Part shown: positions 47,462 to 60,107 of the stretch, piece after piece
Layout of the letters: the number at the start of each line of letters is the position of its first letter
Numbering within the stretch: the stretch's first letter is position 1
Assembly (NCBI RefSeq): GCF_030400225.1
Contig: NZ_VJYB01000005.1
Coordinates: 62,001-126,000, forward strand
Reading direction: 5' to 3'
Length of the DNA: 64,000 nt
DNA from: Lactobacillus sp. UCMA15818
GTDB taxonomy: Bacteria; Bacillota; Bacilli; Lactobacillales; Lactobacillaceae
Notes under the pieces: generated by a model
Database searches by the model: none
Told to the model about the DNA's origin: nothing
The model's input: the letters and a program-made list of their open reading frames with translations, nothing else
Program-made: the position numbers and the translations under genes

Positions 47462-48406
47462 TTAGTCATCATGACGTAATGATAAACCCAAGTCAACAAG
47501 TTTATTCTTAACTTCTTCCAATGACTTACGTCCAAGATTGCGGACCTTCATCATATCAGCTTCGGACTTGTTAGTTAACTCTTGAACTGTGTTGATTCCA
47601 GCACGTTTCAAGCAATTATAAGAACGAACCGATAAATCAAGCTCTTCAATCGTCATCTCAAGCATTTTTTCTTTATGTGTTTCTTCTTTTTCTACCATGA
47701 TTTCAGCATTCTTTGCCTCATCAGTAAGATCAACAAATAAAGTTAAATGTTCTGTTAAAATTTTCGCAGATAAGCTGATAGCTTCACTTGGAGTAACTGC
47801 ACCATTAGTCCAAACATCAAGTGTCAACTTATCAAAATCATCTCTTTGACCAACACGTGCTTTCTCTACTTGATAGTTTACACGTTCAATCGGGGTATAA
47901 ATTGAGTCGATTGGCAATACACCAATCGGCATATCATCAGCTCTGGCTTTGTTATCATCAGCAGAAACATAGCCACGGCCAGTGTTAGCAGTCATTCGAA
48001 CATGGAATGATGCGCCTTCAGCAACTGTACAAATATACAGATTGGGGTTAAGAACCTCAACATCACTACTTCCTTGAATGTCACCCGCAGTTACTTCAGC
48101 AGGACCAGCAACATTGATTTCCAAAGTTTGATTTTCTTCCGAAATAATACGCAAAGCAACTTTTTTAAGATTCAAAATGATTTGTGTTACATCTTCAAGA
48201 ACACCCTTGATGGTCGAAAATTCATGCAGTACACCATCAATCTGAATATCAGTAATTGCAGCACCAGGAAGTGATGAAAGCAAAATACGACGAAGTGAAT
48301 TACCTAGAGTAGTACCATAGCCACGTTCAAGTGGTTCAATAACAAATTTACCATAATCAAGATTTTCTTCTATTTTATGAATTTTTGGTTTTTCAAATTC
48401 AATCAT
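47462..48406 (-). CDS. rpoA: RNA polymerase alpha subunit
   Basis: 314 residues. The N-terminal assembly domain (from [19 protein letters not shown], with [15 protein letters not shown]) and the C-terminal DNA-binding domain ([16 protein letters not shown]...[13 protein letters not shown]) are complete. An open stretch runs seven codons upstream of ATG 48406, but this start gives the standard length and has AGGGG upstream. Confidence 0.97.
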   Translation of the reverse strand: MIEFEKPKIHKIEENLDYGKFVIEPLERGYGTTLGNSLRRILLSSLPGAAITDIQIDGVLHEFSTIKGVLEDVTQIILNLKKVALRIISEENQTLEINVAGPAEVTAGDIQGSSDVEVLNPNLYICTVAEGASFHVRMTANTGRGYVSADDNKARADDMPIGVLPIDSIYTPIERVNYQVEKARVGQRDDFDKLTLDVWTNGAVTPSEAISLSAKILTEHLTLFVDLTDEAKNAEIMVEKEETHKEKMLEMTIEELDLSVRSYNCLKRAGINTVQELTNKSEADMMKVRNLGRKSLEEVKNKLVDLGLSLRHDD

Positions 48407-48491
48407 TCTTATCTTTACCCCTTTCAAAACACGGCGTGTAATCTGGCGAAAACATTATGAAGATTTACCTCAAAATGAATACGAAACCATA

Positions 48492-48881
48492 TTAAACACG
48501 ACGGCGTTTTGGAGGACGACATCCATTATGAGGAACTGGTGTCACATCGCGAATCGATGTAACCTCAAGACCAGTTGTCTGTAAAGCACGAATAGCGGCT
48601 TCACGACCAGAGCCAGGGCCTTTAACTGCAACTTCAACACTCTTCATACCATGTTCCATTGAACCTTTAGCTGCAGCTTCTGCAGCCATTTGAGCGGCAA
48701 ATGGAGTTGATTTACGACTACCCCTGAAACCAAGAGCGCCTGCAGAAGACCAAGCAATAGCATTGCCATGAACATCTGTAATCATAACAAGTGTGTTATT
48801 AAATGTTGAATGAATATGCGCTACGCCGACTTCAATATTTTTCTTTACTCGACGCTTACGTGAACCTTTCTTAACTGCCAT
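48492..48881 (-). CDS. rpsK: 30S ribosomal protein S11
   Basis: 129 residues with [19 protein letters not shown] and the C-terminal [13 protein letters not shown]. 25 nt after rpsM. Confidence 0.97.
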   Translation of the reverse strand: MAVKKGSRKRRVKKNIEVGVAHIHSTFNNTLVMITDVHGNAIAWSSAGALGFRGSRKSTPFAAQMAAEAAAKGSMEHGMKSVEVAVKGPGSGREAAIRALQTTGLEVTSIRDVTPVPHNGCRPPKRRRV

Positions 48882-48906
48882 GAAATAGCTAACCTCCTTT
48901 AATTAA

Positions 48907-49272
48907 TTATTTCTTTCTACCAGCAATTGATGCAGCTGGGCCTTTACGTGTACGTGCATTATTCTTCGTGTTTTGTCCACGAACTGGTAAATGACGACGA
49001 TGACGTAGACCTCGGTACGATCCGATTTCTGATAAACGCTTGATATCTAAGCTGACCTCACGACGAAGATCACCTTCGACCTTATACTTATCAGCGACAG
49101 CACGAATCTTGTCCTCTTGATCAGAAGTCAAATCGCGTACGCGAACATCCTCAGATACTTCTGCCTCTGCTAAGATTTTTTGTGCTGTAGTATTACCGAT
49201 TCCATAAATGTAAGTTAATCCGATTACGATACGCTTGTCACGTGGTAAATCGACACCTGCAATACGAGCCAT
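48907..49272 (-). CDS. rpsM: 30S ribosomal protein S13
   Basis: 121 residues; [15 protein letters not shown] start and basic [25 protein letters not shown] tail. Follows rpmJ by 25 nt. Confidence 0.97.
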   Translation of the reverse strand: MARIAGVDLPRDKRIVIGLTYIYGIGNTTAQKILAEAEVSEDVRVRDLTSDQEDKIRAVADKYKVEGDLRREVSLDIKRLSEIGSYRGLRHRRHLPVRGQNTKNNARTRKGPAASIAGRKK

Positions 49273-49297
49273 AACAATTACACCTCCTAATTTTTAA

Positions 49298-49411
49298 TTA
49301 TCCTTGACGTTGTTTGTGTTTTGGATTTGAGCAAATTACCATAACACGACCCTTGCGCTTAATTACTTTACAGTGTTCACACATTGGTTTTACTGATGGT
49401 CTTACCTTCAT
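49298..49411 (-). CDS. rpmJ: 50S ribosomal protein L36
   Basis: Only 37 residues. ATG 49411 opens [20 protein letters not shown]; three Cys and one His (CEHC...C...H) form the zinc ribbon. A GGAGG sequence precedes it. It lies between infA and rpsM, the standard place. Confidence 0.96.
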
Positions 49412-49445
49412 GAATTATACCTCCCAAATGTATTTGAAGTACAAT

Positions 49446-49664
49446 CTATTTAAAGCGATAGGTAATGCGGCCCTTAGTCAAATCGTAAGGGGACATTTCG
49501 ACAGTTACCTTATCACCAGGTAAAATGCGAATATAATGCATTCTGATTTTGCCTGATACATGAGCTAGTATCTCGTGTCCGTTTTCGAGTTCAACTTTGA
49601 ACATCGCATTGGGTAACGTTTCTTTGATTGTACCCTCAATTTCAATCACATCATCTTTCGCCAC
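49446..49664 (-). CDS. infA: translation initiation factor IF-1
   Basis: 72 residues, single OB fold: [20 protein letters not shown] start and GRITYRFK end. AAGGAGG precedes the ATG. First gene after the internal promoter. Confidence 0.97.
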   Translation of the reverse strand: MAKDDVIEIEGTIKETLPNAMFKVELENGHEILAHVSGKIRMHYIRILPGDKVTVEMSPYDLTKGRITYRFK

Positions 49665-49713
49665 GCAAAAGTACCTCCTTAAATGGTTTTAAAACTTTAC
49701 ACGCAAAACGGCA

Positions 49714-49733
49714 ACTCCTTAAAACCAAGGAGT
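49714..49733 (-). other. hairpin in the infA leader
   Basis: ACTCCTT and AAGGAGT form a 7-bp stem with a six-base loop, about 50 nt upstream of infA. It contains an anti-SD-like CTCCTT and could affect infA translation; it lacks a T tract. Confidence 0.4.
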
Positions 49734-49802
49734 AACTCTTCTTACGCAAGCTAATCCATCCAAATGGACAGACTAATCCTATTGAAAAGATAAACCTGAA
49801 AT

Positions 49803-49831
49803 AGTATATCATTTCAAAGAACTATATGCAA
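49803..49831 (-). promoter_or_regulatory. internal promoter for infA-rpmJ-rpsM-rpsK-rpoA-rplQ
   Basis: -35 TTGCAT (49826-49831), 17-bp spacer, -10 TATACT (49803-49808), in the 183-nt gap after adk. It would allow the alpha operon to be transcribed separately from the spc genes. Confidence 0.6.
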
Positions 49832-49847
49832 GCAATTTCAACAATCA

Positions 49848-50513
<666 letters not shown>

Positions 50514-50603
50514 TCAATAACCTCCATAGAATGTGTAATTAGGTTTAAATGAAAAAGTTGGCTTCACTAAAGCGAAGCCGAACTCTCTTTCATCATCACT
50601 AAC

Positions 50604-51899
50604 TTATCTAATAAAGCCAACATATTCGCGCTTCATCATCATACCCTTTAATTGTCTGATTGATTCAAGTGCAACCCCCACAACAATCAGTAAACTAGTT
50701 CCACCTAATCCGATTGATTCATCTAATCCCCAAATATTTGAGGCAACTAATGGAATTAAGGCAACGAGTCCTAAGAAGAGTGAACCGACTGAACTTAAAC
50801 GCATCAACAGACGTGAAACAAATTTCTCCGTTTCCTTACCTGGCCAGACACTTGGAATATAACTACCCTGTTTCTGCAAATTCTCCGATAATTTCTCCGG
50901 ATTAACCTGAACGAAAGCATAAAAGAATGTAAATACAACAATCAAAACAGTGTAAAGAATCATTCCGCCTGTAGCTTGCATGTTGAAGATGTTAGTCATC
51001 ACCTGATACCATGTAGCTTCAGAGTAATTTTGTGTAAATGCCATCAAAATAGTTTGCGGCGTTGCAATAAAGGAACTTGCAAAAATAACTGGAATAACTC
51101 CTGCCACATTGATTTTCAATGGGAGATATGAGCTGTTAGTTGCTCCTGCAAGTCGTCTAGTGTATTGAATAGGAATCTTATAACTTGCTTGTTGTACATA
51201 TGTAACAAAAGCAATGATTACCAGAATAGCTATAACCAACACAACAACATATAAAATGCTCTTCCACAAGTCACCTGATGAAGCATCAGCAAATTGATCA
51301 TTGTAAATCTGATGAATACCAGTAGGAATTCTTGCGATAATACCAGCCATGATTATCATTGAAATTCCGTTTCCAAAACCTCTATCAGTAATCATATCGC
51401 CAAGCCATGTAGTAAATAGCGAACCACCCGTTAAAATAATTCCTATACTTAAATATGTCTTAACTCCTGGATTTTCGACCAAATTCAAACTGCTCAGTGC
51501 ATTAAATCCAGCTGTAATTCCAATTGACTGTACAAACGCCAGCACTATCGTTAAGTATCTTGTAGCTTGATTAAGCTTCCTACGACCAACTTCACCTTGT
51601 TTACTCCACTCAACAAAGCGGGGGACAATATCCATCTGAAGTAGTTGAACAATAATCTGAGCTGTGATATATGGCGAAACACCCATTGCTAAGATGGAAT
51701 AGTTCGTCAAGCCACCACCACTAAAAGTATTCAAGATACTAACTAACCCTGAAGATGCAACACTACTTAAAGCCTTAGCGTTGATCCCAGGGACTGTGAT
51801 ATATGTGCCTAAACGAAATACAATCAAGACACCTAATGTAAATAAGATTTTGTTACGGATCTCTTTTACAGCTAAGGCGTTCTTCATCGTTTTAAGCAT
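50604..51899 (-). CDS. secY: preprotein translocase subunit SecY
   Basis: Ten-helix Sec channel protein, 431 residues, with FRLGTYITVPGIN in the first helix, the QVNPEKLSENLQKQGSYIPSVWPG cytoplasmic loop and the plug region GGGLTNYSILAMGVSPYI. Its ATG overlaps the rplO stop (TAATG). Confidence 0.97.
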   Translation of the reverse strand: MLKTMKNALAVKEIRNKILFTLGVLIVFRLGTYITVPGINAKALSSVASSGLVSILNTFSGGGLTNYSILAMGVSPYITAQIIVQLLQMDIVPRFVEWSKQGEVGRRKLNQATRYLTIVLAFVQSIGITAGFNALSSLNLVENPGVKTYLSIGIILTGGSLFTTWLGDMITDRGFGNGISMIIMAGIIARIPTGIHQIYNDQFADASSGDLWKSILYVVVLVIAILVIIAFVTYVQQASYKIPIQYTRRLAGATNSSYLPLKINVAGVIPVIFASSFIATPQTILMAFTQNYSEATWYQVMTNIFNMQATGGMILYTVLIVVFTFFYAFVQVNPEKLSENLQKQGSYIPSVWPGKETEKFVSRLLMRLSSVGSLFLGLVALIPLVASNIWGLDESIGLGGTSLLIVVGVALESIRQLKGMMMKREYVGFIR

Positions 51900-52333
51900 T
51901 AAATCACCTCGGCTTGACCGCCAGCTGCTTCAATAGCTTTTTTAGCTGAAGCAGAAAACTTGTTGGCTTTGACAGTTAACTTCTTAGTCAACTCACCATT
52001 ACCCAGAATTTTAATTCCACTTAATTCTTTTTTAACAACACCATTTTCAACTAAGAGTACAGGTGTAATTTCTGTACCTTCATCGAATTTGTTAAGCGTG
52101 TCTAAATTAACAACTGCAAATTCTTTACGGTTGATATTTTGAAAACCACGTTTTGGCATACGACGGAACAATGGCATTTGTCCACCTTCAAAACCCAAGC
52201 GTACTTTGCTACGAGCCTTTTGACCTTTTTGACCACGTCCAGCCGTCTTACCATTACCGGATGAAGTTCCGCGACCTACACGATTACGTACATGACGTGA
52301 ACCTTCACTTGCTTTTAACTCATGCAATTCCAT
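51899..52333 (-). CDS. rplO: 50S ribosomal protein L15
   Basis: 144 residues; [22 protein letters not shown] start and the glycine-rich [24 protein letters not shown] arm. Coupled to secY by a one-base stop/start overlap. Confidence 0.97.
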   Translation of the reverse strand: MELHELKASEGSRHVRNRVGRGTSSGNGKTAGRGQKGQKARSKVRLGFEGGQMPLFRRMPKRGFQNINRKEFAVVNLDTLNKFDEGTEITPVLLVENGVVKKELSGIKILGNGELTKKLTVKANKFSASAKKAIEAAGGQAEVI

Positions 52334-52379
52334 CAGGTTGGCACCTCCTTAATTAATAGTTATAACATGTCATAAACGA

Positions 52380-52562
52380 TTACTCAGCAACTGAAACTTC
52401 AACCAAATGATTGATCTTCGTAACAGCACCACGTGTTGCAGCATTGTCAGGAAGTACAACTGTACTGTTGATACGACCTAATCCAAGTGCTTTAACAATA
52501 TCACGTTGCTTTTGCGGACGCCCAATGACACTACGAACCAAAGTAACTTTTAAATTAGCCAT
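52380..52562 (-). CDS. rpmD: 50S ribosomal protein L30
   Basis: 60 residues; [24 protein letters not shown] is characteristic. Between rpsE and rplO, as is standard. Confidence 0.96.
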   Translation of the reverse strand: MANLKVTLVRSVIGRPQKQRDIVKALGLGRINSTVVLPDNAATRGAVTKINHLVEVSVAE

Positions 52563-52577
52563 AATATTGAGCCTCCT

Positions 52578-53078
52578 TTATTCTGCTAAGTGTTGTGCTG
52601 AAACACCACGAAGTACAGCAACTTCTTCAGCACTCTTCATTTTTGCTAAACCGTCCATTGTTGCGCGTACGACATTGATTGGTGTGCTTGAACCAAGTGA
52701 CTTACTTGTAACATCAGCAACACCAGACAATTCCATAACGGCACGGACAGCGCCACCAGCAGCAACACCAGAACCGGCTGTAGCTGGTTTCAACATAATA
52801 CGGCTACCACTATATTCACCAAGGACTTCGTGAGGAAGCGTATCGTTAACCATTGGAACTGTAATAAGATTCTTACGAGCATCATCAACAGCTTTACGGA
52901 TAGCATCAGGAACCTCTTGTGCCTTACCTGTACCAAAGCCGACATGACCATTGTGGTCTCCAACAATAACTAAGGCAGCAAAACGCAAGCGACGTCCACC
53001 TTTAACAACTTTTGTGATACGGTTAATCGCAACAACGCGATCTTCTAAGTCTAATTGAGCTGGATCGATAAAAGTCAT
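52578..53078 (-). CDS. rpsE: 30S ribosomal protein S5
   Basis: 166 residues; double-stranded RNA-binding N-terminal part ([23 protein letters not shown]) and C-terminal [22 protein letters not shown]. Confidence 0.97.
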   Translation of the reverse strand: MTFIDPAQLDLEDRVVAINRITKVVKGGRRLRFAALVIVGDHNGHVGFGTGKAQEVPDAIRKAVDDARKNLITVPMVNDTLPHEVLGEYSGSRIMLKPATAGSGVAAGGAVRAVMELSGVADVTSKSLGSSTPINVVRATMDGLAKMKSAEEVAVLRGVSAQHLAE

Positions 53079-53099
53079 AAATTAGTTTCCCTCCCTTTC

Positions 53100-53456
53100 C
53101 TAAAAGTCTAATCCATTTTCACGAGCAGCAGTTGCAAGTGCTTCAATACGTCCATGATACAAATATCCACCACGATCAAAAACAACTTCCTTAATACCCT
53201 TTGCAACAGCACGTTTTGCAACAACTTCACCAACTGAAGTTGCTTGTCCTGTCTTAGAGTCACCACTGACTTCACTATCTAATGTAGAGGCACTAACTAG
53301 CGTCACACCCGCTACGTCATCAATTACTTGAGCGTAGATGTTTTTGTTAGAACGATAAACATTTAAGCGTGGGCACTTAGCTGTACCAGAGATCTTACCA
53401 CGGACACGTAGATGGCGCTTTTGACGTGTCTTATTCTTATCTGGTTTTGAAATCAC
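53100..53456 (-). CDS. rplR: 50S ribosomal protein L18
   Basis: 118 residues; binds 5S rRNA. GTG 53456, eight nt after AGAGG, gives the standard [19 protein letters not shown] start; an earlier in-frame GTG (53465) overlaps the ribosome binding site. Confidence 0.96.
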   Translation of the reverse strand: MISKPDKNKTRQKRHLRVRGKISGTAKCPRLNVYRSNKNIYAQVIDDVAGVTLVSASTLDSEVSGDSKTGQATSVGEVVAKRAVAKGIKEVVFDRGGYLYHGRIEALATAARENGLDF

Positions 53457-53499
53457 AATTTTCACCTCTTAATTTAATTTAGATCTTCAGTTAAACTGA

Positions 53500-54036
53500 T
53501 TACTTACCAGTCTTACCTTCCTTACGACGAACAATTTCACCTTTATAACGAATTCCTTTGCCCTTGTAAGGCTCTGGAGCACGTGTCAAACGAATCTTTG
53601 CAGCAAAATCTCCAACAGCTTCTTTTGAAATACCAGAAACAATTATTGAGGTTGCAGAAGGTACTTCAATGCTGATCCCATTTTCAGCAACAAATTCTAC
53701 TGGATGAGAGTAACCAACATTCAACACAAGTGTTTGTCCCTTCATTTGTGCACGATAACCAACACCCTGAAGTTCTAATTCCTTCTTGAAGCCTTCGGTA
53801 ACACCCAATATCATGTTATGGAATACAGCTCTTGTTGTTCCATGTAATGCTTTTGTCTTGCTATCGTTGCTTGGACGATCAAATTTGACAACATTGCCTT
53901 CGATTCCCATCGAAATCTTATCAGAGAACTCACGAGTTAATTCACCTTTAGGTCCTTTAACAGTCACGATGTCTCCATCACGGTTGACCTCAATACCAGC
54001 AGGTACAGTAACTTCTTTATAACCAATACGACTCAC
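53500..54036 (-). CDS. rplF: 50S ribosomal protein L6
   Basis: 178 residues; [17 protein letters not shown] start and the C-terminal [16 protein letters not shown] motif. Confidence 0.97.
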   Translation of the reverse strand: MSRIGYKEVTVPAGIEVNRDGDIVTVKGPKGELTREFSDKISMGIEGNVVKFDRPSNDSKTKALHGTTRAVFHNMILGVTEGFKKELELQGVGYRAQMKGQTLVLNVGYSHPVEFVAENGISIEVPSATSIIVSGISKEAVGDFAAKIRLTRAPEPYKGKGIRYKGEIVRRKEGKTGK

Positions 54037-54067
54037 GGTAGTGACACCTCCTTACTTTCGAAAATTT

Positions 54068-54466
54068 CTACCAAACGTATGCTAATACTTCGCCGCCAAT
54101 TTTCTTTGCGCGGGCGTCTTTATCTGTCATAACCCCTTCTGAGGTTGAAAGAATAGCGATTCCTAAGCCATTTAGGACTTTAGGAACAGCATCTGCTTTA
54201 ACATATGAACGTAGACCGGGTTTTGAAATACGCTTAATTCCAGTAATAACACGTTCATTATCCTTACTAAATTTCAAGAATACACGGATGATTCCTTGTT
54301 TGTCATCATCAATATATTCGGCATTGCGAATGAAACCTTCATTCTTGAGGATTTCTGCAATATCGTGCTTAATTTTTGAAGCAGGTACTTCAAGAGATTC
54401 GTGCTTTGCCATGTTTGCATTGCGAACACGTGTCAAGAAGTCTGCGATTGGATCAGTCATGACCAT
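54068..54466 (-). CDS. rpsH: 30S ribosomal protein S8
   Basis: 132 residues; [18 protein letters not shown] start and [26 protein letters not shown] end. Confidence 0.97.
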   Translation of the reverse strand: MVMTDPIADFLTRVRNANMAKHESLEVPASKIKHDIAEILKNEGFIRNAEYIDDDKQGIIRVFLKFSKDNERVITGIKRISKPGLRSYVKADAVPKVLNGLGIAILSTSEGVMTDKDARAKKIGGEVLAYVW

Positions 54467-54495
54467 TAAATTTGCCCTCCTTTTACTTTATTGGA

Positions 54496-54681
54496 TTACC
54501 AGCTAGCCTTTTTCATCCCAGGAATTTGACCTTTGTGGGCAAGATCTCTTAGGCAAACACGGCATAACTTAAACTTACGATAAACTGAATGTGGACGACC
54601 ACAACGTTCACAGCGTGTATATTCCTGCGTAGAGAACTTAGCTTCGCGTTTGTTCTTTGCAATTTGTGATTTTTTTGCCAA
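54496..54681 (-). CDS. rpsN: 30S ribosomal protein S14, zinc-type
   Basis: 61 residues with two CxxC pairs (CERC and CRVC) that bind zinc, the short form used by many Firmicutes. Between rplE and rpsH. A longer zinc-free paralogue may exist elsewhere. Confidence 0.97.
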   Translation of the reverse strand: MAKKSQIAKNKREAKFSTQEYTRCERCGRPHSVYRKFKLCRVCLRDLAHKGQIPGMKKASW

Positions 54682-54694
54682 TGTGAACCCCCCT

Positions 54695-55237
54695 TTATTT
54701 AGCGAATGGCATTCCTAGTTGCGACAATAATTCTTTGGATTCTTCATCTGAATTTGCAGTTGTAACAATAACGATATCCATTCCACGAACCTTGTTAACA
54801 TCATCGAAATCAATTTCGGGGAAAATTAACTGTTCACGAATACCCAATGTGTAGTTGCCACGGCCATCAAAGGCACGCTTACTAACACCATGGAAATCAC
54901 GCACACGTGGTAAGGAAACAGATACCAATTTGTCCAAGAAATCATACATACGTTCACCACGCAATGTAACCTTAGCTCCGATAGGCATACCTTCACGCAA
55001 ACGGAACCCAGCGATTGATTTCTTTGCCTTAGTAATAACGGGTTTTTGACCTGCAATCAAAGTCAATTCCTCAACAGCTTCATCCAAGTTCTTAGCGTTG
55101 CTAACTGCATCACCAACACCCATATTGATAACGATTTTATCAACTTTAGGAGCTTGCATGATTGAAGTATAGCCAAACTTTTCAATTATTGATGGAACTA
55201 CTTCTTTATCATATCTTTCTTTTAAACGATTAACCAT
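54695..55237 (-). CDS. rplE: 50S ribosomal protein L5
   Basis: 180 residues; [45 protein letters not shown] and the [17 protein letters not shown] region are typical. Binds 5S rRNA with L18. Confidence 0.97.
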   Translation of the reverse strand: MVNRLKERYDKEVVPSIIEKFGYTSIMQAPKVDKIVINMGVGDAVSNAKNLDEAVEELTLIAGQKPVITKAKKSIAGFRLREGMPIGAKVTLRGERMYDFLDKLVSVSLPRVRDFHGVSKRAFDGRGNYTLGIREQLIFPEIDFDDVNKVRGMDIVIVTTANSDEESKELLSQLGMPFAK

Positions 55238-55263
55238 GAAGAAAGCAATCCTCCTTTCCTATT

Positions 55264-55575
55264 CTACTTATCTAAAGACTCACCAGTTTTTTTAGAAACT
55301 CGAACTTTTTTACCATCAACAACTTTTACTCCTACACGAGTTATTTCATTGTTTGCTGGATCAAGCAACATAACATTGGAAACATGAATAGGTGCTTCAA
55401 TCTCAACAATTCCACCATTAGGATTTGCGTTGCTTGGCTTTTGGTGTTTCTTAATAATATTTACACCTTTAACAATTACACGGTCTTTCCCAGGGAAAAC
55501 CTTTTCAACAATGCCTTCTTTACCCTTGTCCTTACCGGCAATTACCTTAACTTTATCATTCTTTTTTACAAACAT
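55264..55575 (-). CDS. rplX: 50S ribosomal protein L24
   Basis: 103 residues with KOW motif ([16 protein letters not shown]). ATG 55575 is preceded by AGGAGG; an earlier GTG in frame lies inside that sequence and cannot be the start. Confidence 0.96.
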   Translation of the reverse strand: MFVKKNDKVKVIAGKDKGKEGIVEKVFPGKDRVIVKGVNIIKKHQKPSNANPNGGIVEIEAPIHVSNVMLLDPANNEITRVGVKVVDGKKVRVSKKTGESLDK

Positions 55576-55608
55576 TTTATTTCGCACCTCCTTGCCAATA
55601 TCGGTTTA

Positions 55609-55977
55609 TTACAATACTTCAGGTGCTAAGGAAACAATCTTCATGAAGTTTCCATCACGTAATTCACGTGCGACTGGCCCGAAGATACGTGTACCTTTAG
55701 GTGACTTGTCATCACCAATAATAACTGCTGCGTTTTCATCAAATTTGATGTAAGAACCGTCTGTACGATGTGTTCCAAACTTTGTTCGAACAACAACTGC
55801 CCTGACAACGTCACCTTTTTTGACAACGCCACCTGGTGTTGCCTGTTTAACAGTAGCAACAATCATGTCACCAATATTCGCTGTACGAACACGCGAACCA
55901 CCTAAGACTTTAATTACAAGAATTTCACGTGCACCAGAGTTATCAGCAACTTTTAAACGACTTTCTTGTTGGATCAC
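55609..55977 (-). CDS. rplN: 50S ribosomal protein L14
   Basis: 122 residues; [27 protein letters not shown] is near-invariant among bacteria. Confidence 0.97.
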   Translation of the reverse strand: MIQQESRLKVADNSGAREILVIKVLGGSRVRTANIGDMIVATVKQATPGGVVKKGDVVRAVVVRTKFGTHRTDGSYIKFDENAAVIIGDDKSPKGTRIFGPVARELRDGNFMKIVSLAPEVL

Positions 55978-56043
55978 GATATGTGACCTCCTTTCGTTAA
56001 CGAATCAGAATACGAATCAAAGTCCATTAAGTCTAGAAAATAT

Positions 56044-56310
56044 CTAGATAATAACTGCCTTTTCAACGATCTCAACTAAACGGAATCTCTTTGTTGCTGA
56101 CAACGGACGAGTTTCCATAATCTTTACAATGTCTCCAACTTTTGCTTCGTTATTTTCATCATGCGCTTTATACTTTTTAGAGTACTTAACACGTTTGTTA
56201 TAAACTTTATGGTTCTTGTATGTTTCAATAACAACAGCAATCGTCTTATCCATTTTGTCCGAAACAACACGTCCTTGATAGACTTTACGTTGGTTACGAG
56301 CTTCAGTCAT
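56044..56310 (-). CDS. rpsQ: 30S ribosomal protein S17
   Basis: 88 residues; [17 protein letters not shown] and [20 protein letters not shown] are diagnostic. Confidence 0.97.
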   Translation of the reverse strand: MTEARNQRKVYQGRVVSDKMDKTIAVVIETYKNHKVYNKRVKYSKKYKAHDENNEAKVGDIVKIMETRPLSATKRFRLVEIVEKAVII

Positions 56311-56335
56311 ACTTTAGTTTCCTCCTCTTCGTATT

Positions 56336-56530
56336 CTATTTGTTCAATTCTTGTTGACGTAATGCAGTTTTAATCCGTGCAATCGTCTTACGAACTTCTT
56401 TTAAACGAGCCGTATTTTCCAATTGACCGGTAGCTAATTGGAAGCGCAAGTTAAATAATTCCTCTTTGAATTGCTTTTCTTTATCGAGCATTTCAGCAGT
56501 GGTTAATTCATTAATTTCCTTAGCCTTCAT
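56336..56530 (-). CDS. rpmC: 50S ribosomal protein L29
   Basis: 64 residues; starts [26 protein letters not shown] eight nt before ATG 56530 excludes the ATG four codons upstream. Overlaps rplP by 11 nt. Confidence 0.96.
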   Translation of the reverse strand: MKAKEINELTTAEMLDKEKQFKEELFNLRFQLATGQLENTARLKEVRKTIARIKTALRQQELNK

Positions 56531-56954
56531 TTGATTCGCCACCTACTTCCTCACGTTTTACAAACTTAGTCTTCAATGGGAGCTTGTGGGAAGCTAAACG
56601 CAATGCTTCACGAGCAACTTCTTCCGGAACATCACCAATTTCGAAAAGAATTTTGCCACGTTTTACTGGGGCTACCCAACCTTCAGGAGCACCTTTCCCA
56701 GAACCCATACGAACACCAATAGCTTTAGCAGTAAATGATTTATGAGGGAAAATCTTAATCCAAACTTTCCCACCACGTTTCATATAACGTGTCATTGCAA
56801 TACGAGCAGCTTCAATCTGACGGTTCGTAATCCAATGTGAGTCAACAGCTTGTAAACCGTATTCCCCGAAAGCAACAGTCTTGCCACCCTTTGCTTCACC
56901 ACGCATCTTGCCACGAAATTCGCGGCGATGTTTTGTACGTTTTGGTACTAACAT
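56520..56954 (-). CDS. rplP: 50S ribosomal protein L16
   Basis: 144 residues; [19 protein letters not shown] start and [20 protein letters not shown]. Confidence 0.97.
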   Translation of the reverse strand: MLVPKRTKHRREFRGKMRGEAKGGKTVAFGEYGLQAVDSHWITNRQIEAARIAMTRYMKRGGKVWIKIFPHKSFTAKAIGVRMGSGKGAPEGWVAPVKRGKILFEIGDVPEEVAREALRLASHKLPLKTKFVKREEVGGESNEG

Positions 56955-56957
56955 AGG

Positions 56958-57614
56958 TTATTTCCCTCCTTTACTATTATCTTTCTTAGCAGGTAAAACT
57001 TCCCCACGATAAATCCAGACCTTGACTCCTAATTTACCATAAGTTGTTTGTGCCTCTACCCACGCATAGTCAATATCAGCACGCAATGTGTGTAAAGGAA
57101 CAGTTCCTTCTGAAAAATGTTCTACACGCGACATATCGGCGCCGTTAAGACGACCTGCAACTTGGACCTTAATTCCCTTAGCACCAGAGCGCATTGTACG
57201 TTGAATACCCTGTTTCATAGCACGACGAAATGCAACACGATTTTCTAATTGAACCGCAATATTCTCGCCTACCAACAAAGCATCTAAATCTGGTCTCTTG
57301 ATTTCAATAATATTGATATGAACTCGTTTGCCTGTTAATTCATTTAATTCCTTACGAAGTTTTTCAACTTCAGCTCCACCTTTACCGATAACCATACCTG
57401 GTTTTGCAGTATGGATTGAAACATTAACACGCTTTGCAGCACGTTCAATTTCAACGGTAGAGACAGATGCATCGGCTAATTTCTTTTGAATGTATTCACG
57501 GATGTGTAAATCTTCATGTAAATTTTCAGCAAAATCTTTTTCTGCATACCATTTTGCATCCCAGTCACGAATGATTCCTACACGTAATCCCGTTGGATTT
57601 ACTTTTTGACCCAC
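56958..57614 (-). CDS. rpsC: 30S ribosomal protein S3
   Basis: 218 residues; KH domain with [17 protein letters not shown] and a C-terminal [17 protein letters not shown] domain. Confidence 0.97.
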   Translation of the reverse strand: MGQKVNPTGLRVGIIRDWDAKWYAEKDFAENLHEDLHIREYIQKKLADASVSTVEIERAAKRVNVSIHTAKPGMVIGKGGAEVEKLRKELNELTGKRVHINIIEIKRPDLDALLVGENIAVQLENRVAFRRAMKQGIQRTMRSGAKGIKVQVAGRLNGADMSRVEHFSEGTVPLHTLRADIDYAWVEAQTTYGKLGVKVWIYRGEVLPAKKDNSKGGK

Positions 57615-57627
57615 GCATTATCCCTCC

Positions 57628-57975
57628 TTATTTTACAGATACAACTACAGTAACATGACTAGTACGCTTGTTGATTGGAGAAGCAGAACCTTTTGCACGA
57701 GGACGAAAACGTTTTAAGGTTGGTCCTTCATTAACAAAAGCTTCACTGATAATTAAATCTTCAACATCCAAGTCAAAATTATTTTCCGCATTTGCAATTG
57801 CCGATTTTAATACTTTTTCGATAATTAGGGAGCCAGCTCTTGGTGTGAACTTCAAAATCCCTAATGCTTCAGCTACACTTTTGCCACGGATGAGATCGAT
57901 CACTAGACGTGCTTTACGTGCAGGGATTCGAACTGTTTTGGCAGTTGCTTTTGCTGATGTTACTTGTTCAGCCAT
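57628..57975 (-). CDS. rplV: 50S ribosomal protein L22
   Basis: 115 residues; [22 protein letters not shown] and the exit-tunnel loop [24 protein letters not shown]. Confidence 0.97.
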   Translation of the reverse strand: MAEQVTSAKATAKTVRIPARKARLVIDLIRGKSVAEALGILKFTPRAGSLIIEKVLKSAIANAENNFDLDVEDLIISEAFVNEGPTLKRFRPRAKGSASPINKRTSHVTVVVSVK

Positions 57976-57989
57976 TTTATTACCCTCCC

Positions 57990-58271
57990 TTACTTAACAC
58001 CTGTTTTTTTATCGCCAGTACCATGACCACGGAATGTACGTGTTGGTACAAATTCACCTAATTTATGGCCAACCATATCTTCTTGAATATAAACTGGTAC
58101 ATGCTTACGACCATCATACACAGCGATTGTATAACCAATGAAACTTGGGAAAATTGTTGAACGACGTGACCATGTCTTAATTACAGATTTCTTTTCTTGA
58201 TCTGCTTGAGCTTCGATTTTCTTCATTAAATGAGCATCAGCAAATGGTCCTTTTTTCAAACTACGACTCAA
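57990..58271 (-). CDS. rpsS: 30S ribosomal protein S19
   Basis: 93 residues; [20 protein letters not shown] start and [16 protein letters not shown]. Confidence 0.97.
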   Translation of the reverse strand: MSRSLKKGPFADAHLMKKIEAQADQEKKSVIKTWSRRSTIFPSFIGYTIAVYDGRKHVPVYIQEDMVGHKLGEFVPTRTFRGHGTGDKKTGVK

Positions 58272-58317
58272 TGTGAATCCTCCTTTCGGATCATCTAATC
58301 CTTAAGCAACCTTCTGG

Positions 58318-59148
58318 CTACTTGTTACGTTTACGTACGATAAATTTATCAGATTGTGCCTTCTTAGAACGCGTCTTGTAACCCATCGTTTTCTTACCCC
58401 ATGGTGACATAGGACTTGGATGTCCGATAGGAGCTTTACCTTCACCACCACCATGTGGATGATCGTTAGGGTTCATTACAGAACCACGAACTGTAGGACG
58501 TTTACCAGCCCAACGTGAACGGCCAGCTTTACCGATTTTGATAAGCTCATGTTGCTCATTACCAACCGCACCAATTGTAGCACGACAAGTTGAAAGCACC
58601 ATACGAACTTCGCCAGAAGTCAAACGAACTAAAGCATATTTGCCTTCTTTACCCAATAACTGTGCTGAGGTACCAGCTGAGCGAACTAACTGGCCGCCCT
58701 TTCCAGGTTTGAGTTCGATATTATGAATAACTGTACCAACAGGGATATCTGATAATACTAAAGTATTACCTACCTTAATATCTGCTTCTTTTCCTGATTG
58801 AACAACTTGGCCGACTTCAAGGCCTTTAGGAGCAAGGATGTATGACTTAATACCATCAGCATAAACAAGTAATGCAATGTTTGCTGAACGGTTTGGATCA
58901 TATTCGATTGCTTTAACTGTTGCAGGTACATCATCTTTAATACGTTTAAAATCAATTAAACGATATTGACGCTTGTGACCACCACCACGATGACGAACAG
59001 TAATGCGACCATAACTATTACGGCCGGCTGTCTTGCTTTGTGATTCAAGCAAAGATTTTTCTGGAGTTGTTTTTGTAATTTCAGAAAAATCTGAACCAGT
59101 CATATTACGGCGTCCGTTAGAGGTTGGTTTAATTTTTTTGATCCCCAC
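58318..59148 (-). CDS. rplB: 50S ribosomal protein L2
   Basis: 276 residues; [20 protein letters not shown] start and the conserved [19 protein letters not shown] segment near the peptidyl transferase centre. Confidence 0.98.
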   Translation of the reverse strand: MGIKKIKPTSNGRRNMTGSDFSEITKTTPEKSLLESQSKTAGRNSYGRITVRHRGGGHKRQYRLIDFKRIKDDVPATVKAIEYDPNRSANIALLVYADGIKSYILAPKGLEVGQVVQSGKEADIKVGNTLVLSDIPVGTVIHNIELKPGKGGQLVRSAGTSAQLLGKEGKYALVRLTSGEVRMVLSTCRATIGAVGNEQHELIKIGKAGRSRWAGKRPTVRGSVMNPNDHPHGGGEGKAPIGHPSPMSPWGKKTMGYKTRSKKAQSDKFIVRKRNK

Positions 59149-59174
59149 GTGTATTCCCTCCTATATACAAAATT

Positions 59175-59459
59175 TTATTCTTCAAATAATTTGATTTCTT
59201 TTGAATCTGCACTTAAAGTAACGATTGCTTTTCTACGCTTCTTTGTATAGCCAGCATAGCGACCCATACGTTTTAATTTGCCTTTGACATTCATGACGTT
59301 AACTTTGATAACCTTAACGTCGAAAATTTCTTCAACAGCCTTCTTAACTTCAATCTTAGTTGCACGCGTGTCAACATCAAATGTATAACGCTTTGCATCC
59401 AAATTTGCAGTCGAAGCTTCTGTAACAACTGGTTTTAAGATAATTTTACGTGCTTCCAT
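59175..59459 (-). CDS. rplW: 50S ribosomal protein L23
   Basis: 94 residues; [20 protein letters not shown] start, chosen at ATG 59459, one base beyond the rplD stop; a TTG three codons earlier lies within 3 nt of the ribosome binding site. Confidence 0.95.
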   Translation of the reverse strand: MEARKIILKPVVTEASTANLDAKRYTFDVDTRATKIEVKKAVEEIFDVKVIKVNVMNVKGKLKRMGRYAGYTKKRRKAIVTLSADSKEIKLFEE

Positions 59460-59460
59460 T

Positions 59461-60084
59461 TTATGCAAGAACCTCCTCTACTTGAGAAAGAGCTTCTTGA
59501 GTCATGACTAACTTGTCGCTATTAATGACGTCTAACACATTAACGCCTTTAGCACTAACAACCGTAACATTTGGCAAGTTACGAGCTGAAAGAGCGGCTA
59601 AGTCATTGCCATCTTCAAGAACTACTAAAACTTTTGTCTTAACATCTAAGCTATTCAAAACTTCTGCGAAGGCCTTTGTTTTTGGTTGTTCAAAACTTAG
59701 CTTATCAACAATTAGTAAACCTTCATTCAATACTTTTTGTGAAAGTACTGACTTGATTGCTAAACGGCGAACCTTCTTTGGAAGTTTGTAGCTGTATGAA
59801 CGTGGTGTTGGTCCGAAGACTACTCCACCACCAACCCATTGTGGTGAACGGATTGAGCCCTGACGAGCACGACCTGTTCCTTTTTGACGCCATGGTTTCT
59901 TACCACCACCAGAAACAGCACTTCTGTTCTTAACGGCATGTGTTCCTTGACGTAATGATGCACGCTGCATAATCACTGCATCAAAGACGACATTATCATT
60001 TGGTTCGATACCAAAAATGTTTTCGTTTAATTCAACTTCACCATTTTTACTACCATCTTGCTTAAATAATGTAACTTTTGGCAT
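59461..60084 (-). CDS. rplD: 50S ribosomal protein L4
   Basis: 207 residues; [39 protein letters not shown] is the tunnel loop. In some bacteria L4 also autoregulates this operon; not shown here. Confidence 0.97.
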   Translation of the reverse strand: MPKVTLFKQDGSKNGEVELNENIFGIEPNDNVVFDAVIMQRASLRQGTHAVKNRSAVSGGGKKPWRQKGTGRARQGSIRSPQWVGGGVVFGPTPRSYSYKLPKKVRRLAIKSVLSQKVLNEGLLIVDKLSFEQPKTKAFAEVLNSLDVKTKVLVVLEDGNDLAALSARNLPNVTVVSAKGVNVLDVINSDKLVMTQEALSQVEEVLA

Positions 60085-60107
60085 TTAATTGTCCTCCCTT
60101 CCTCAAA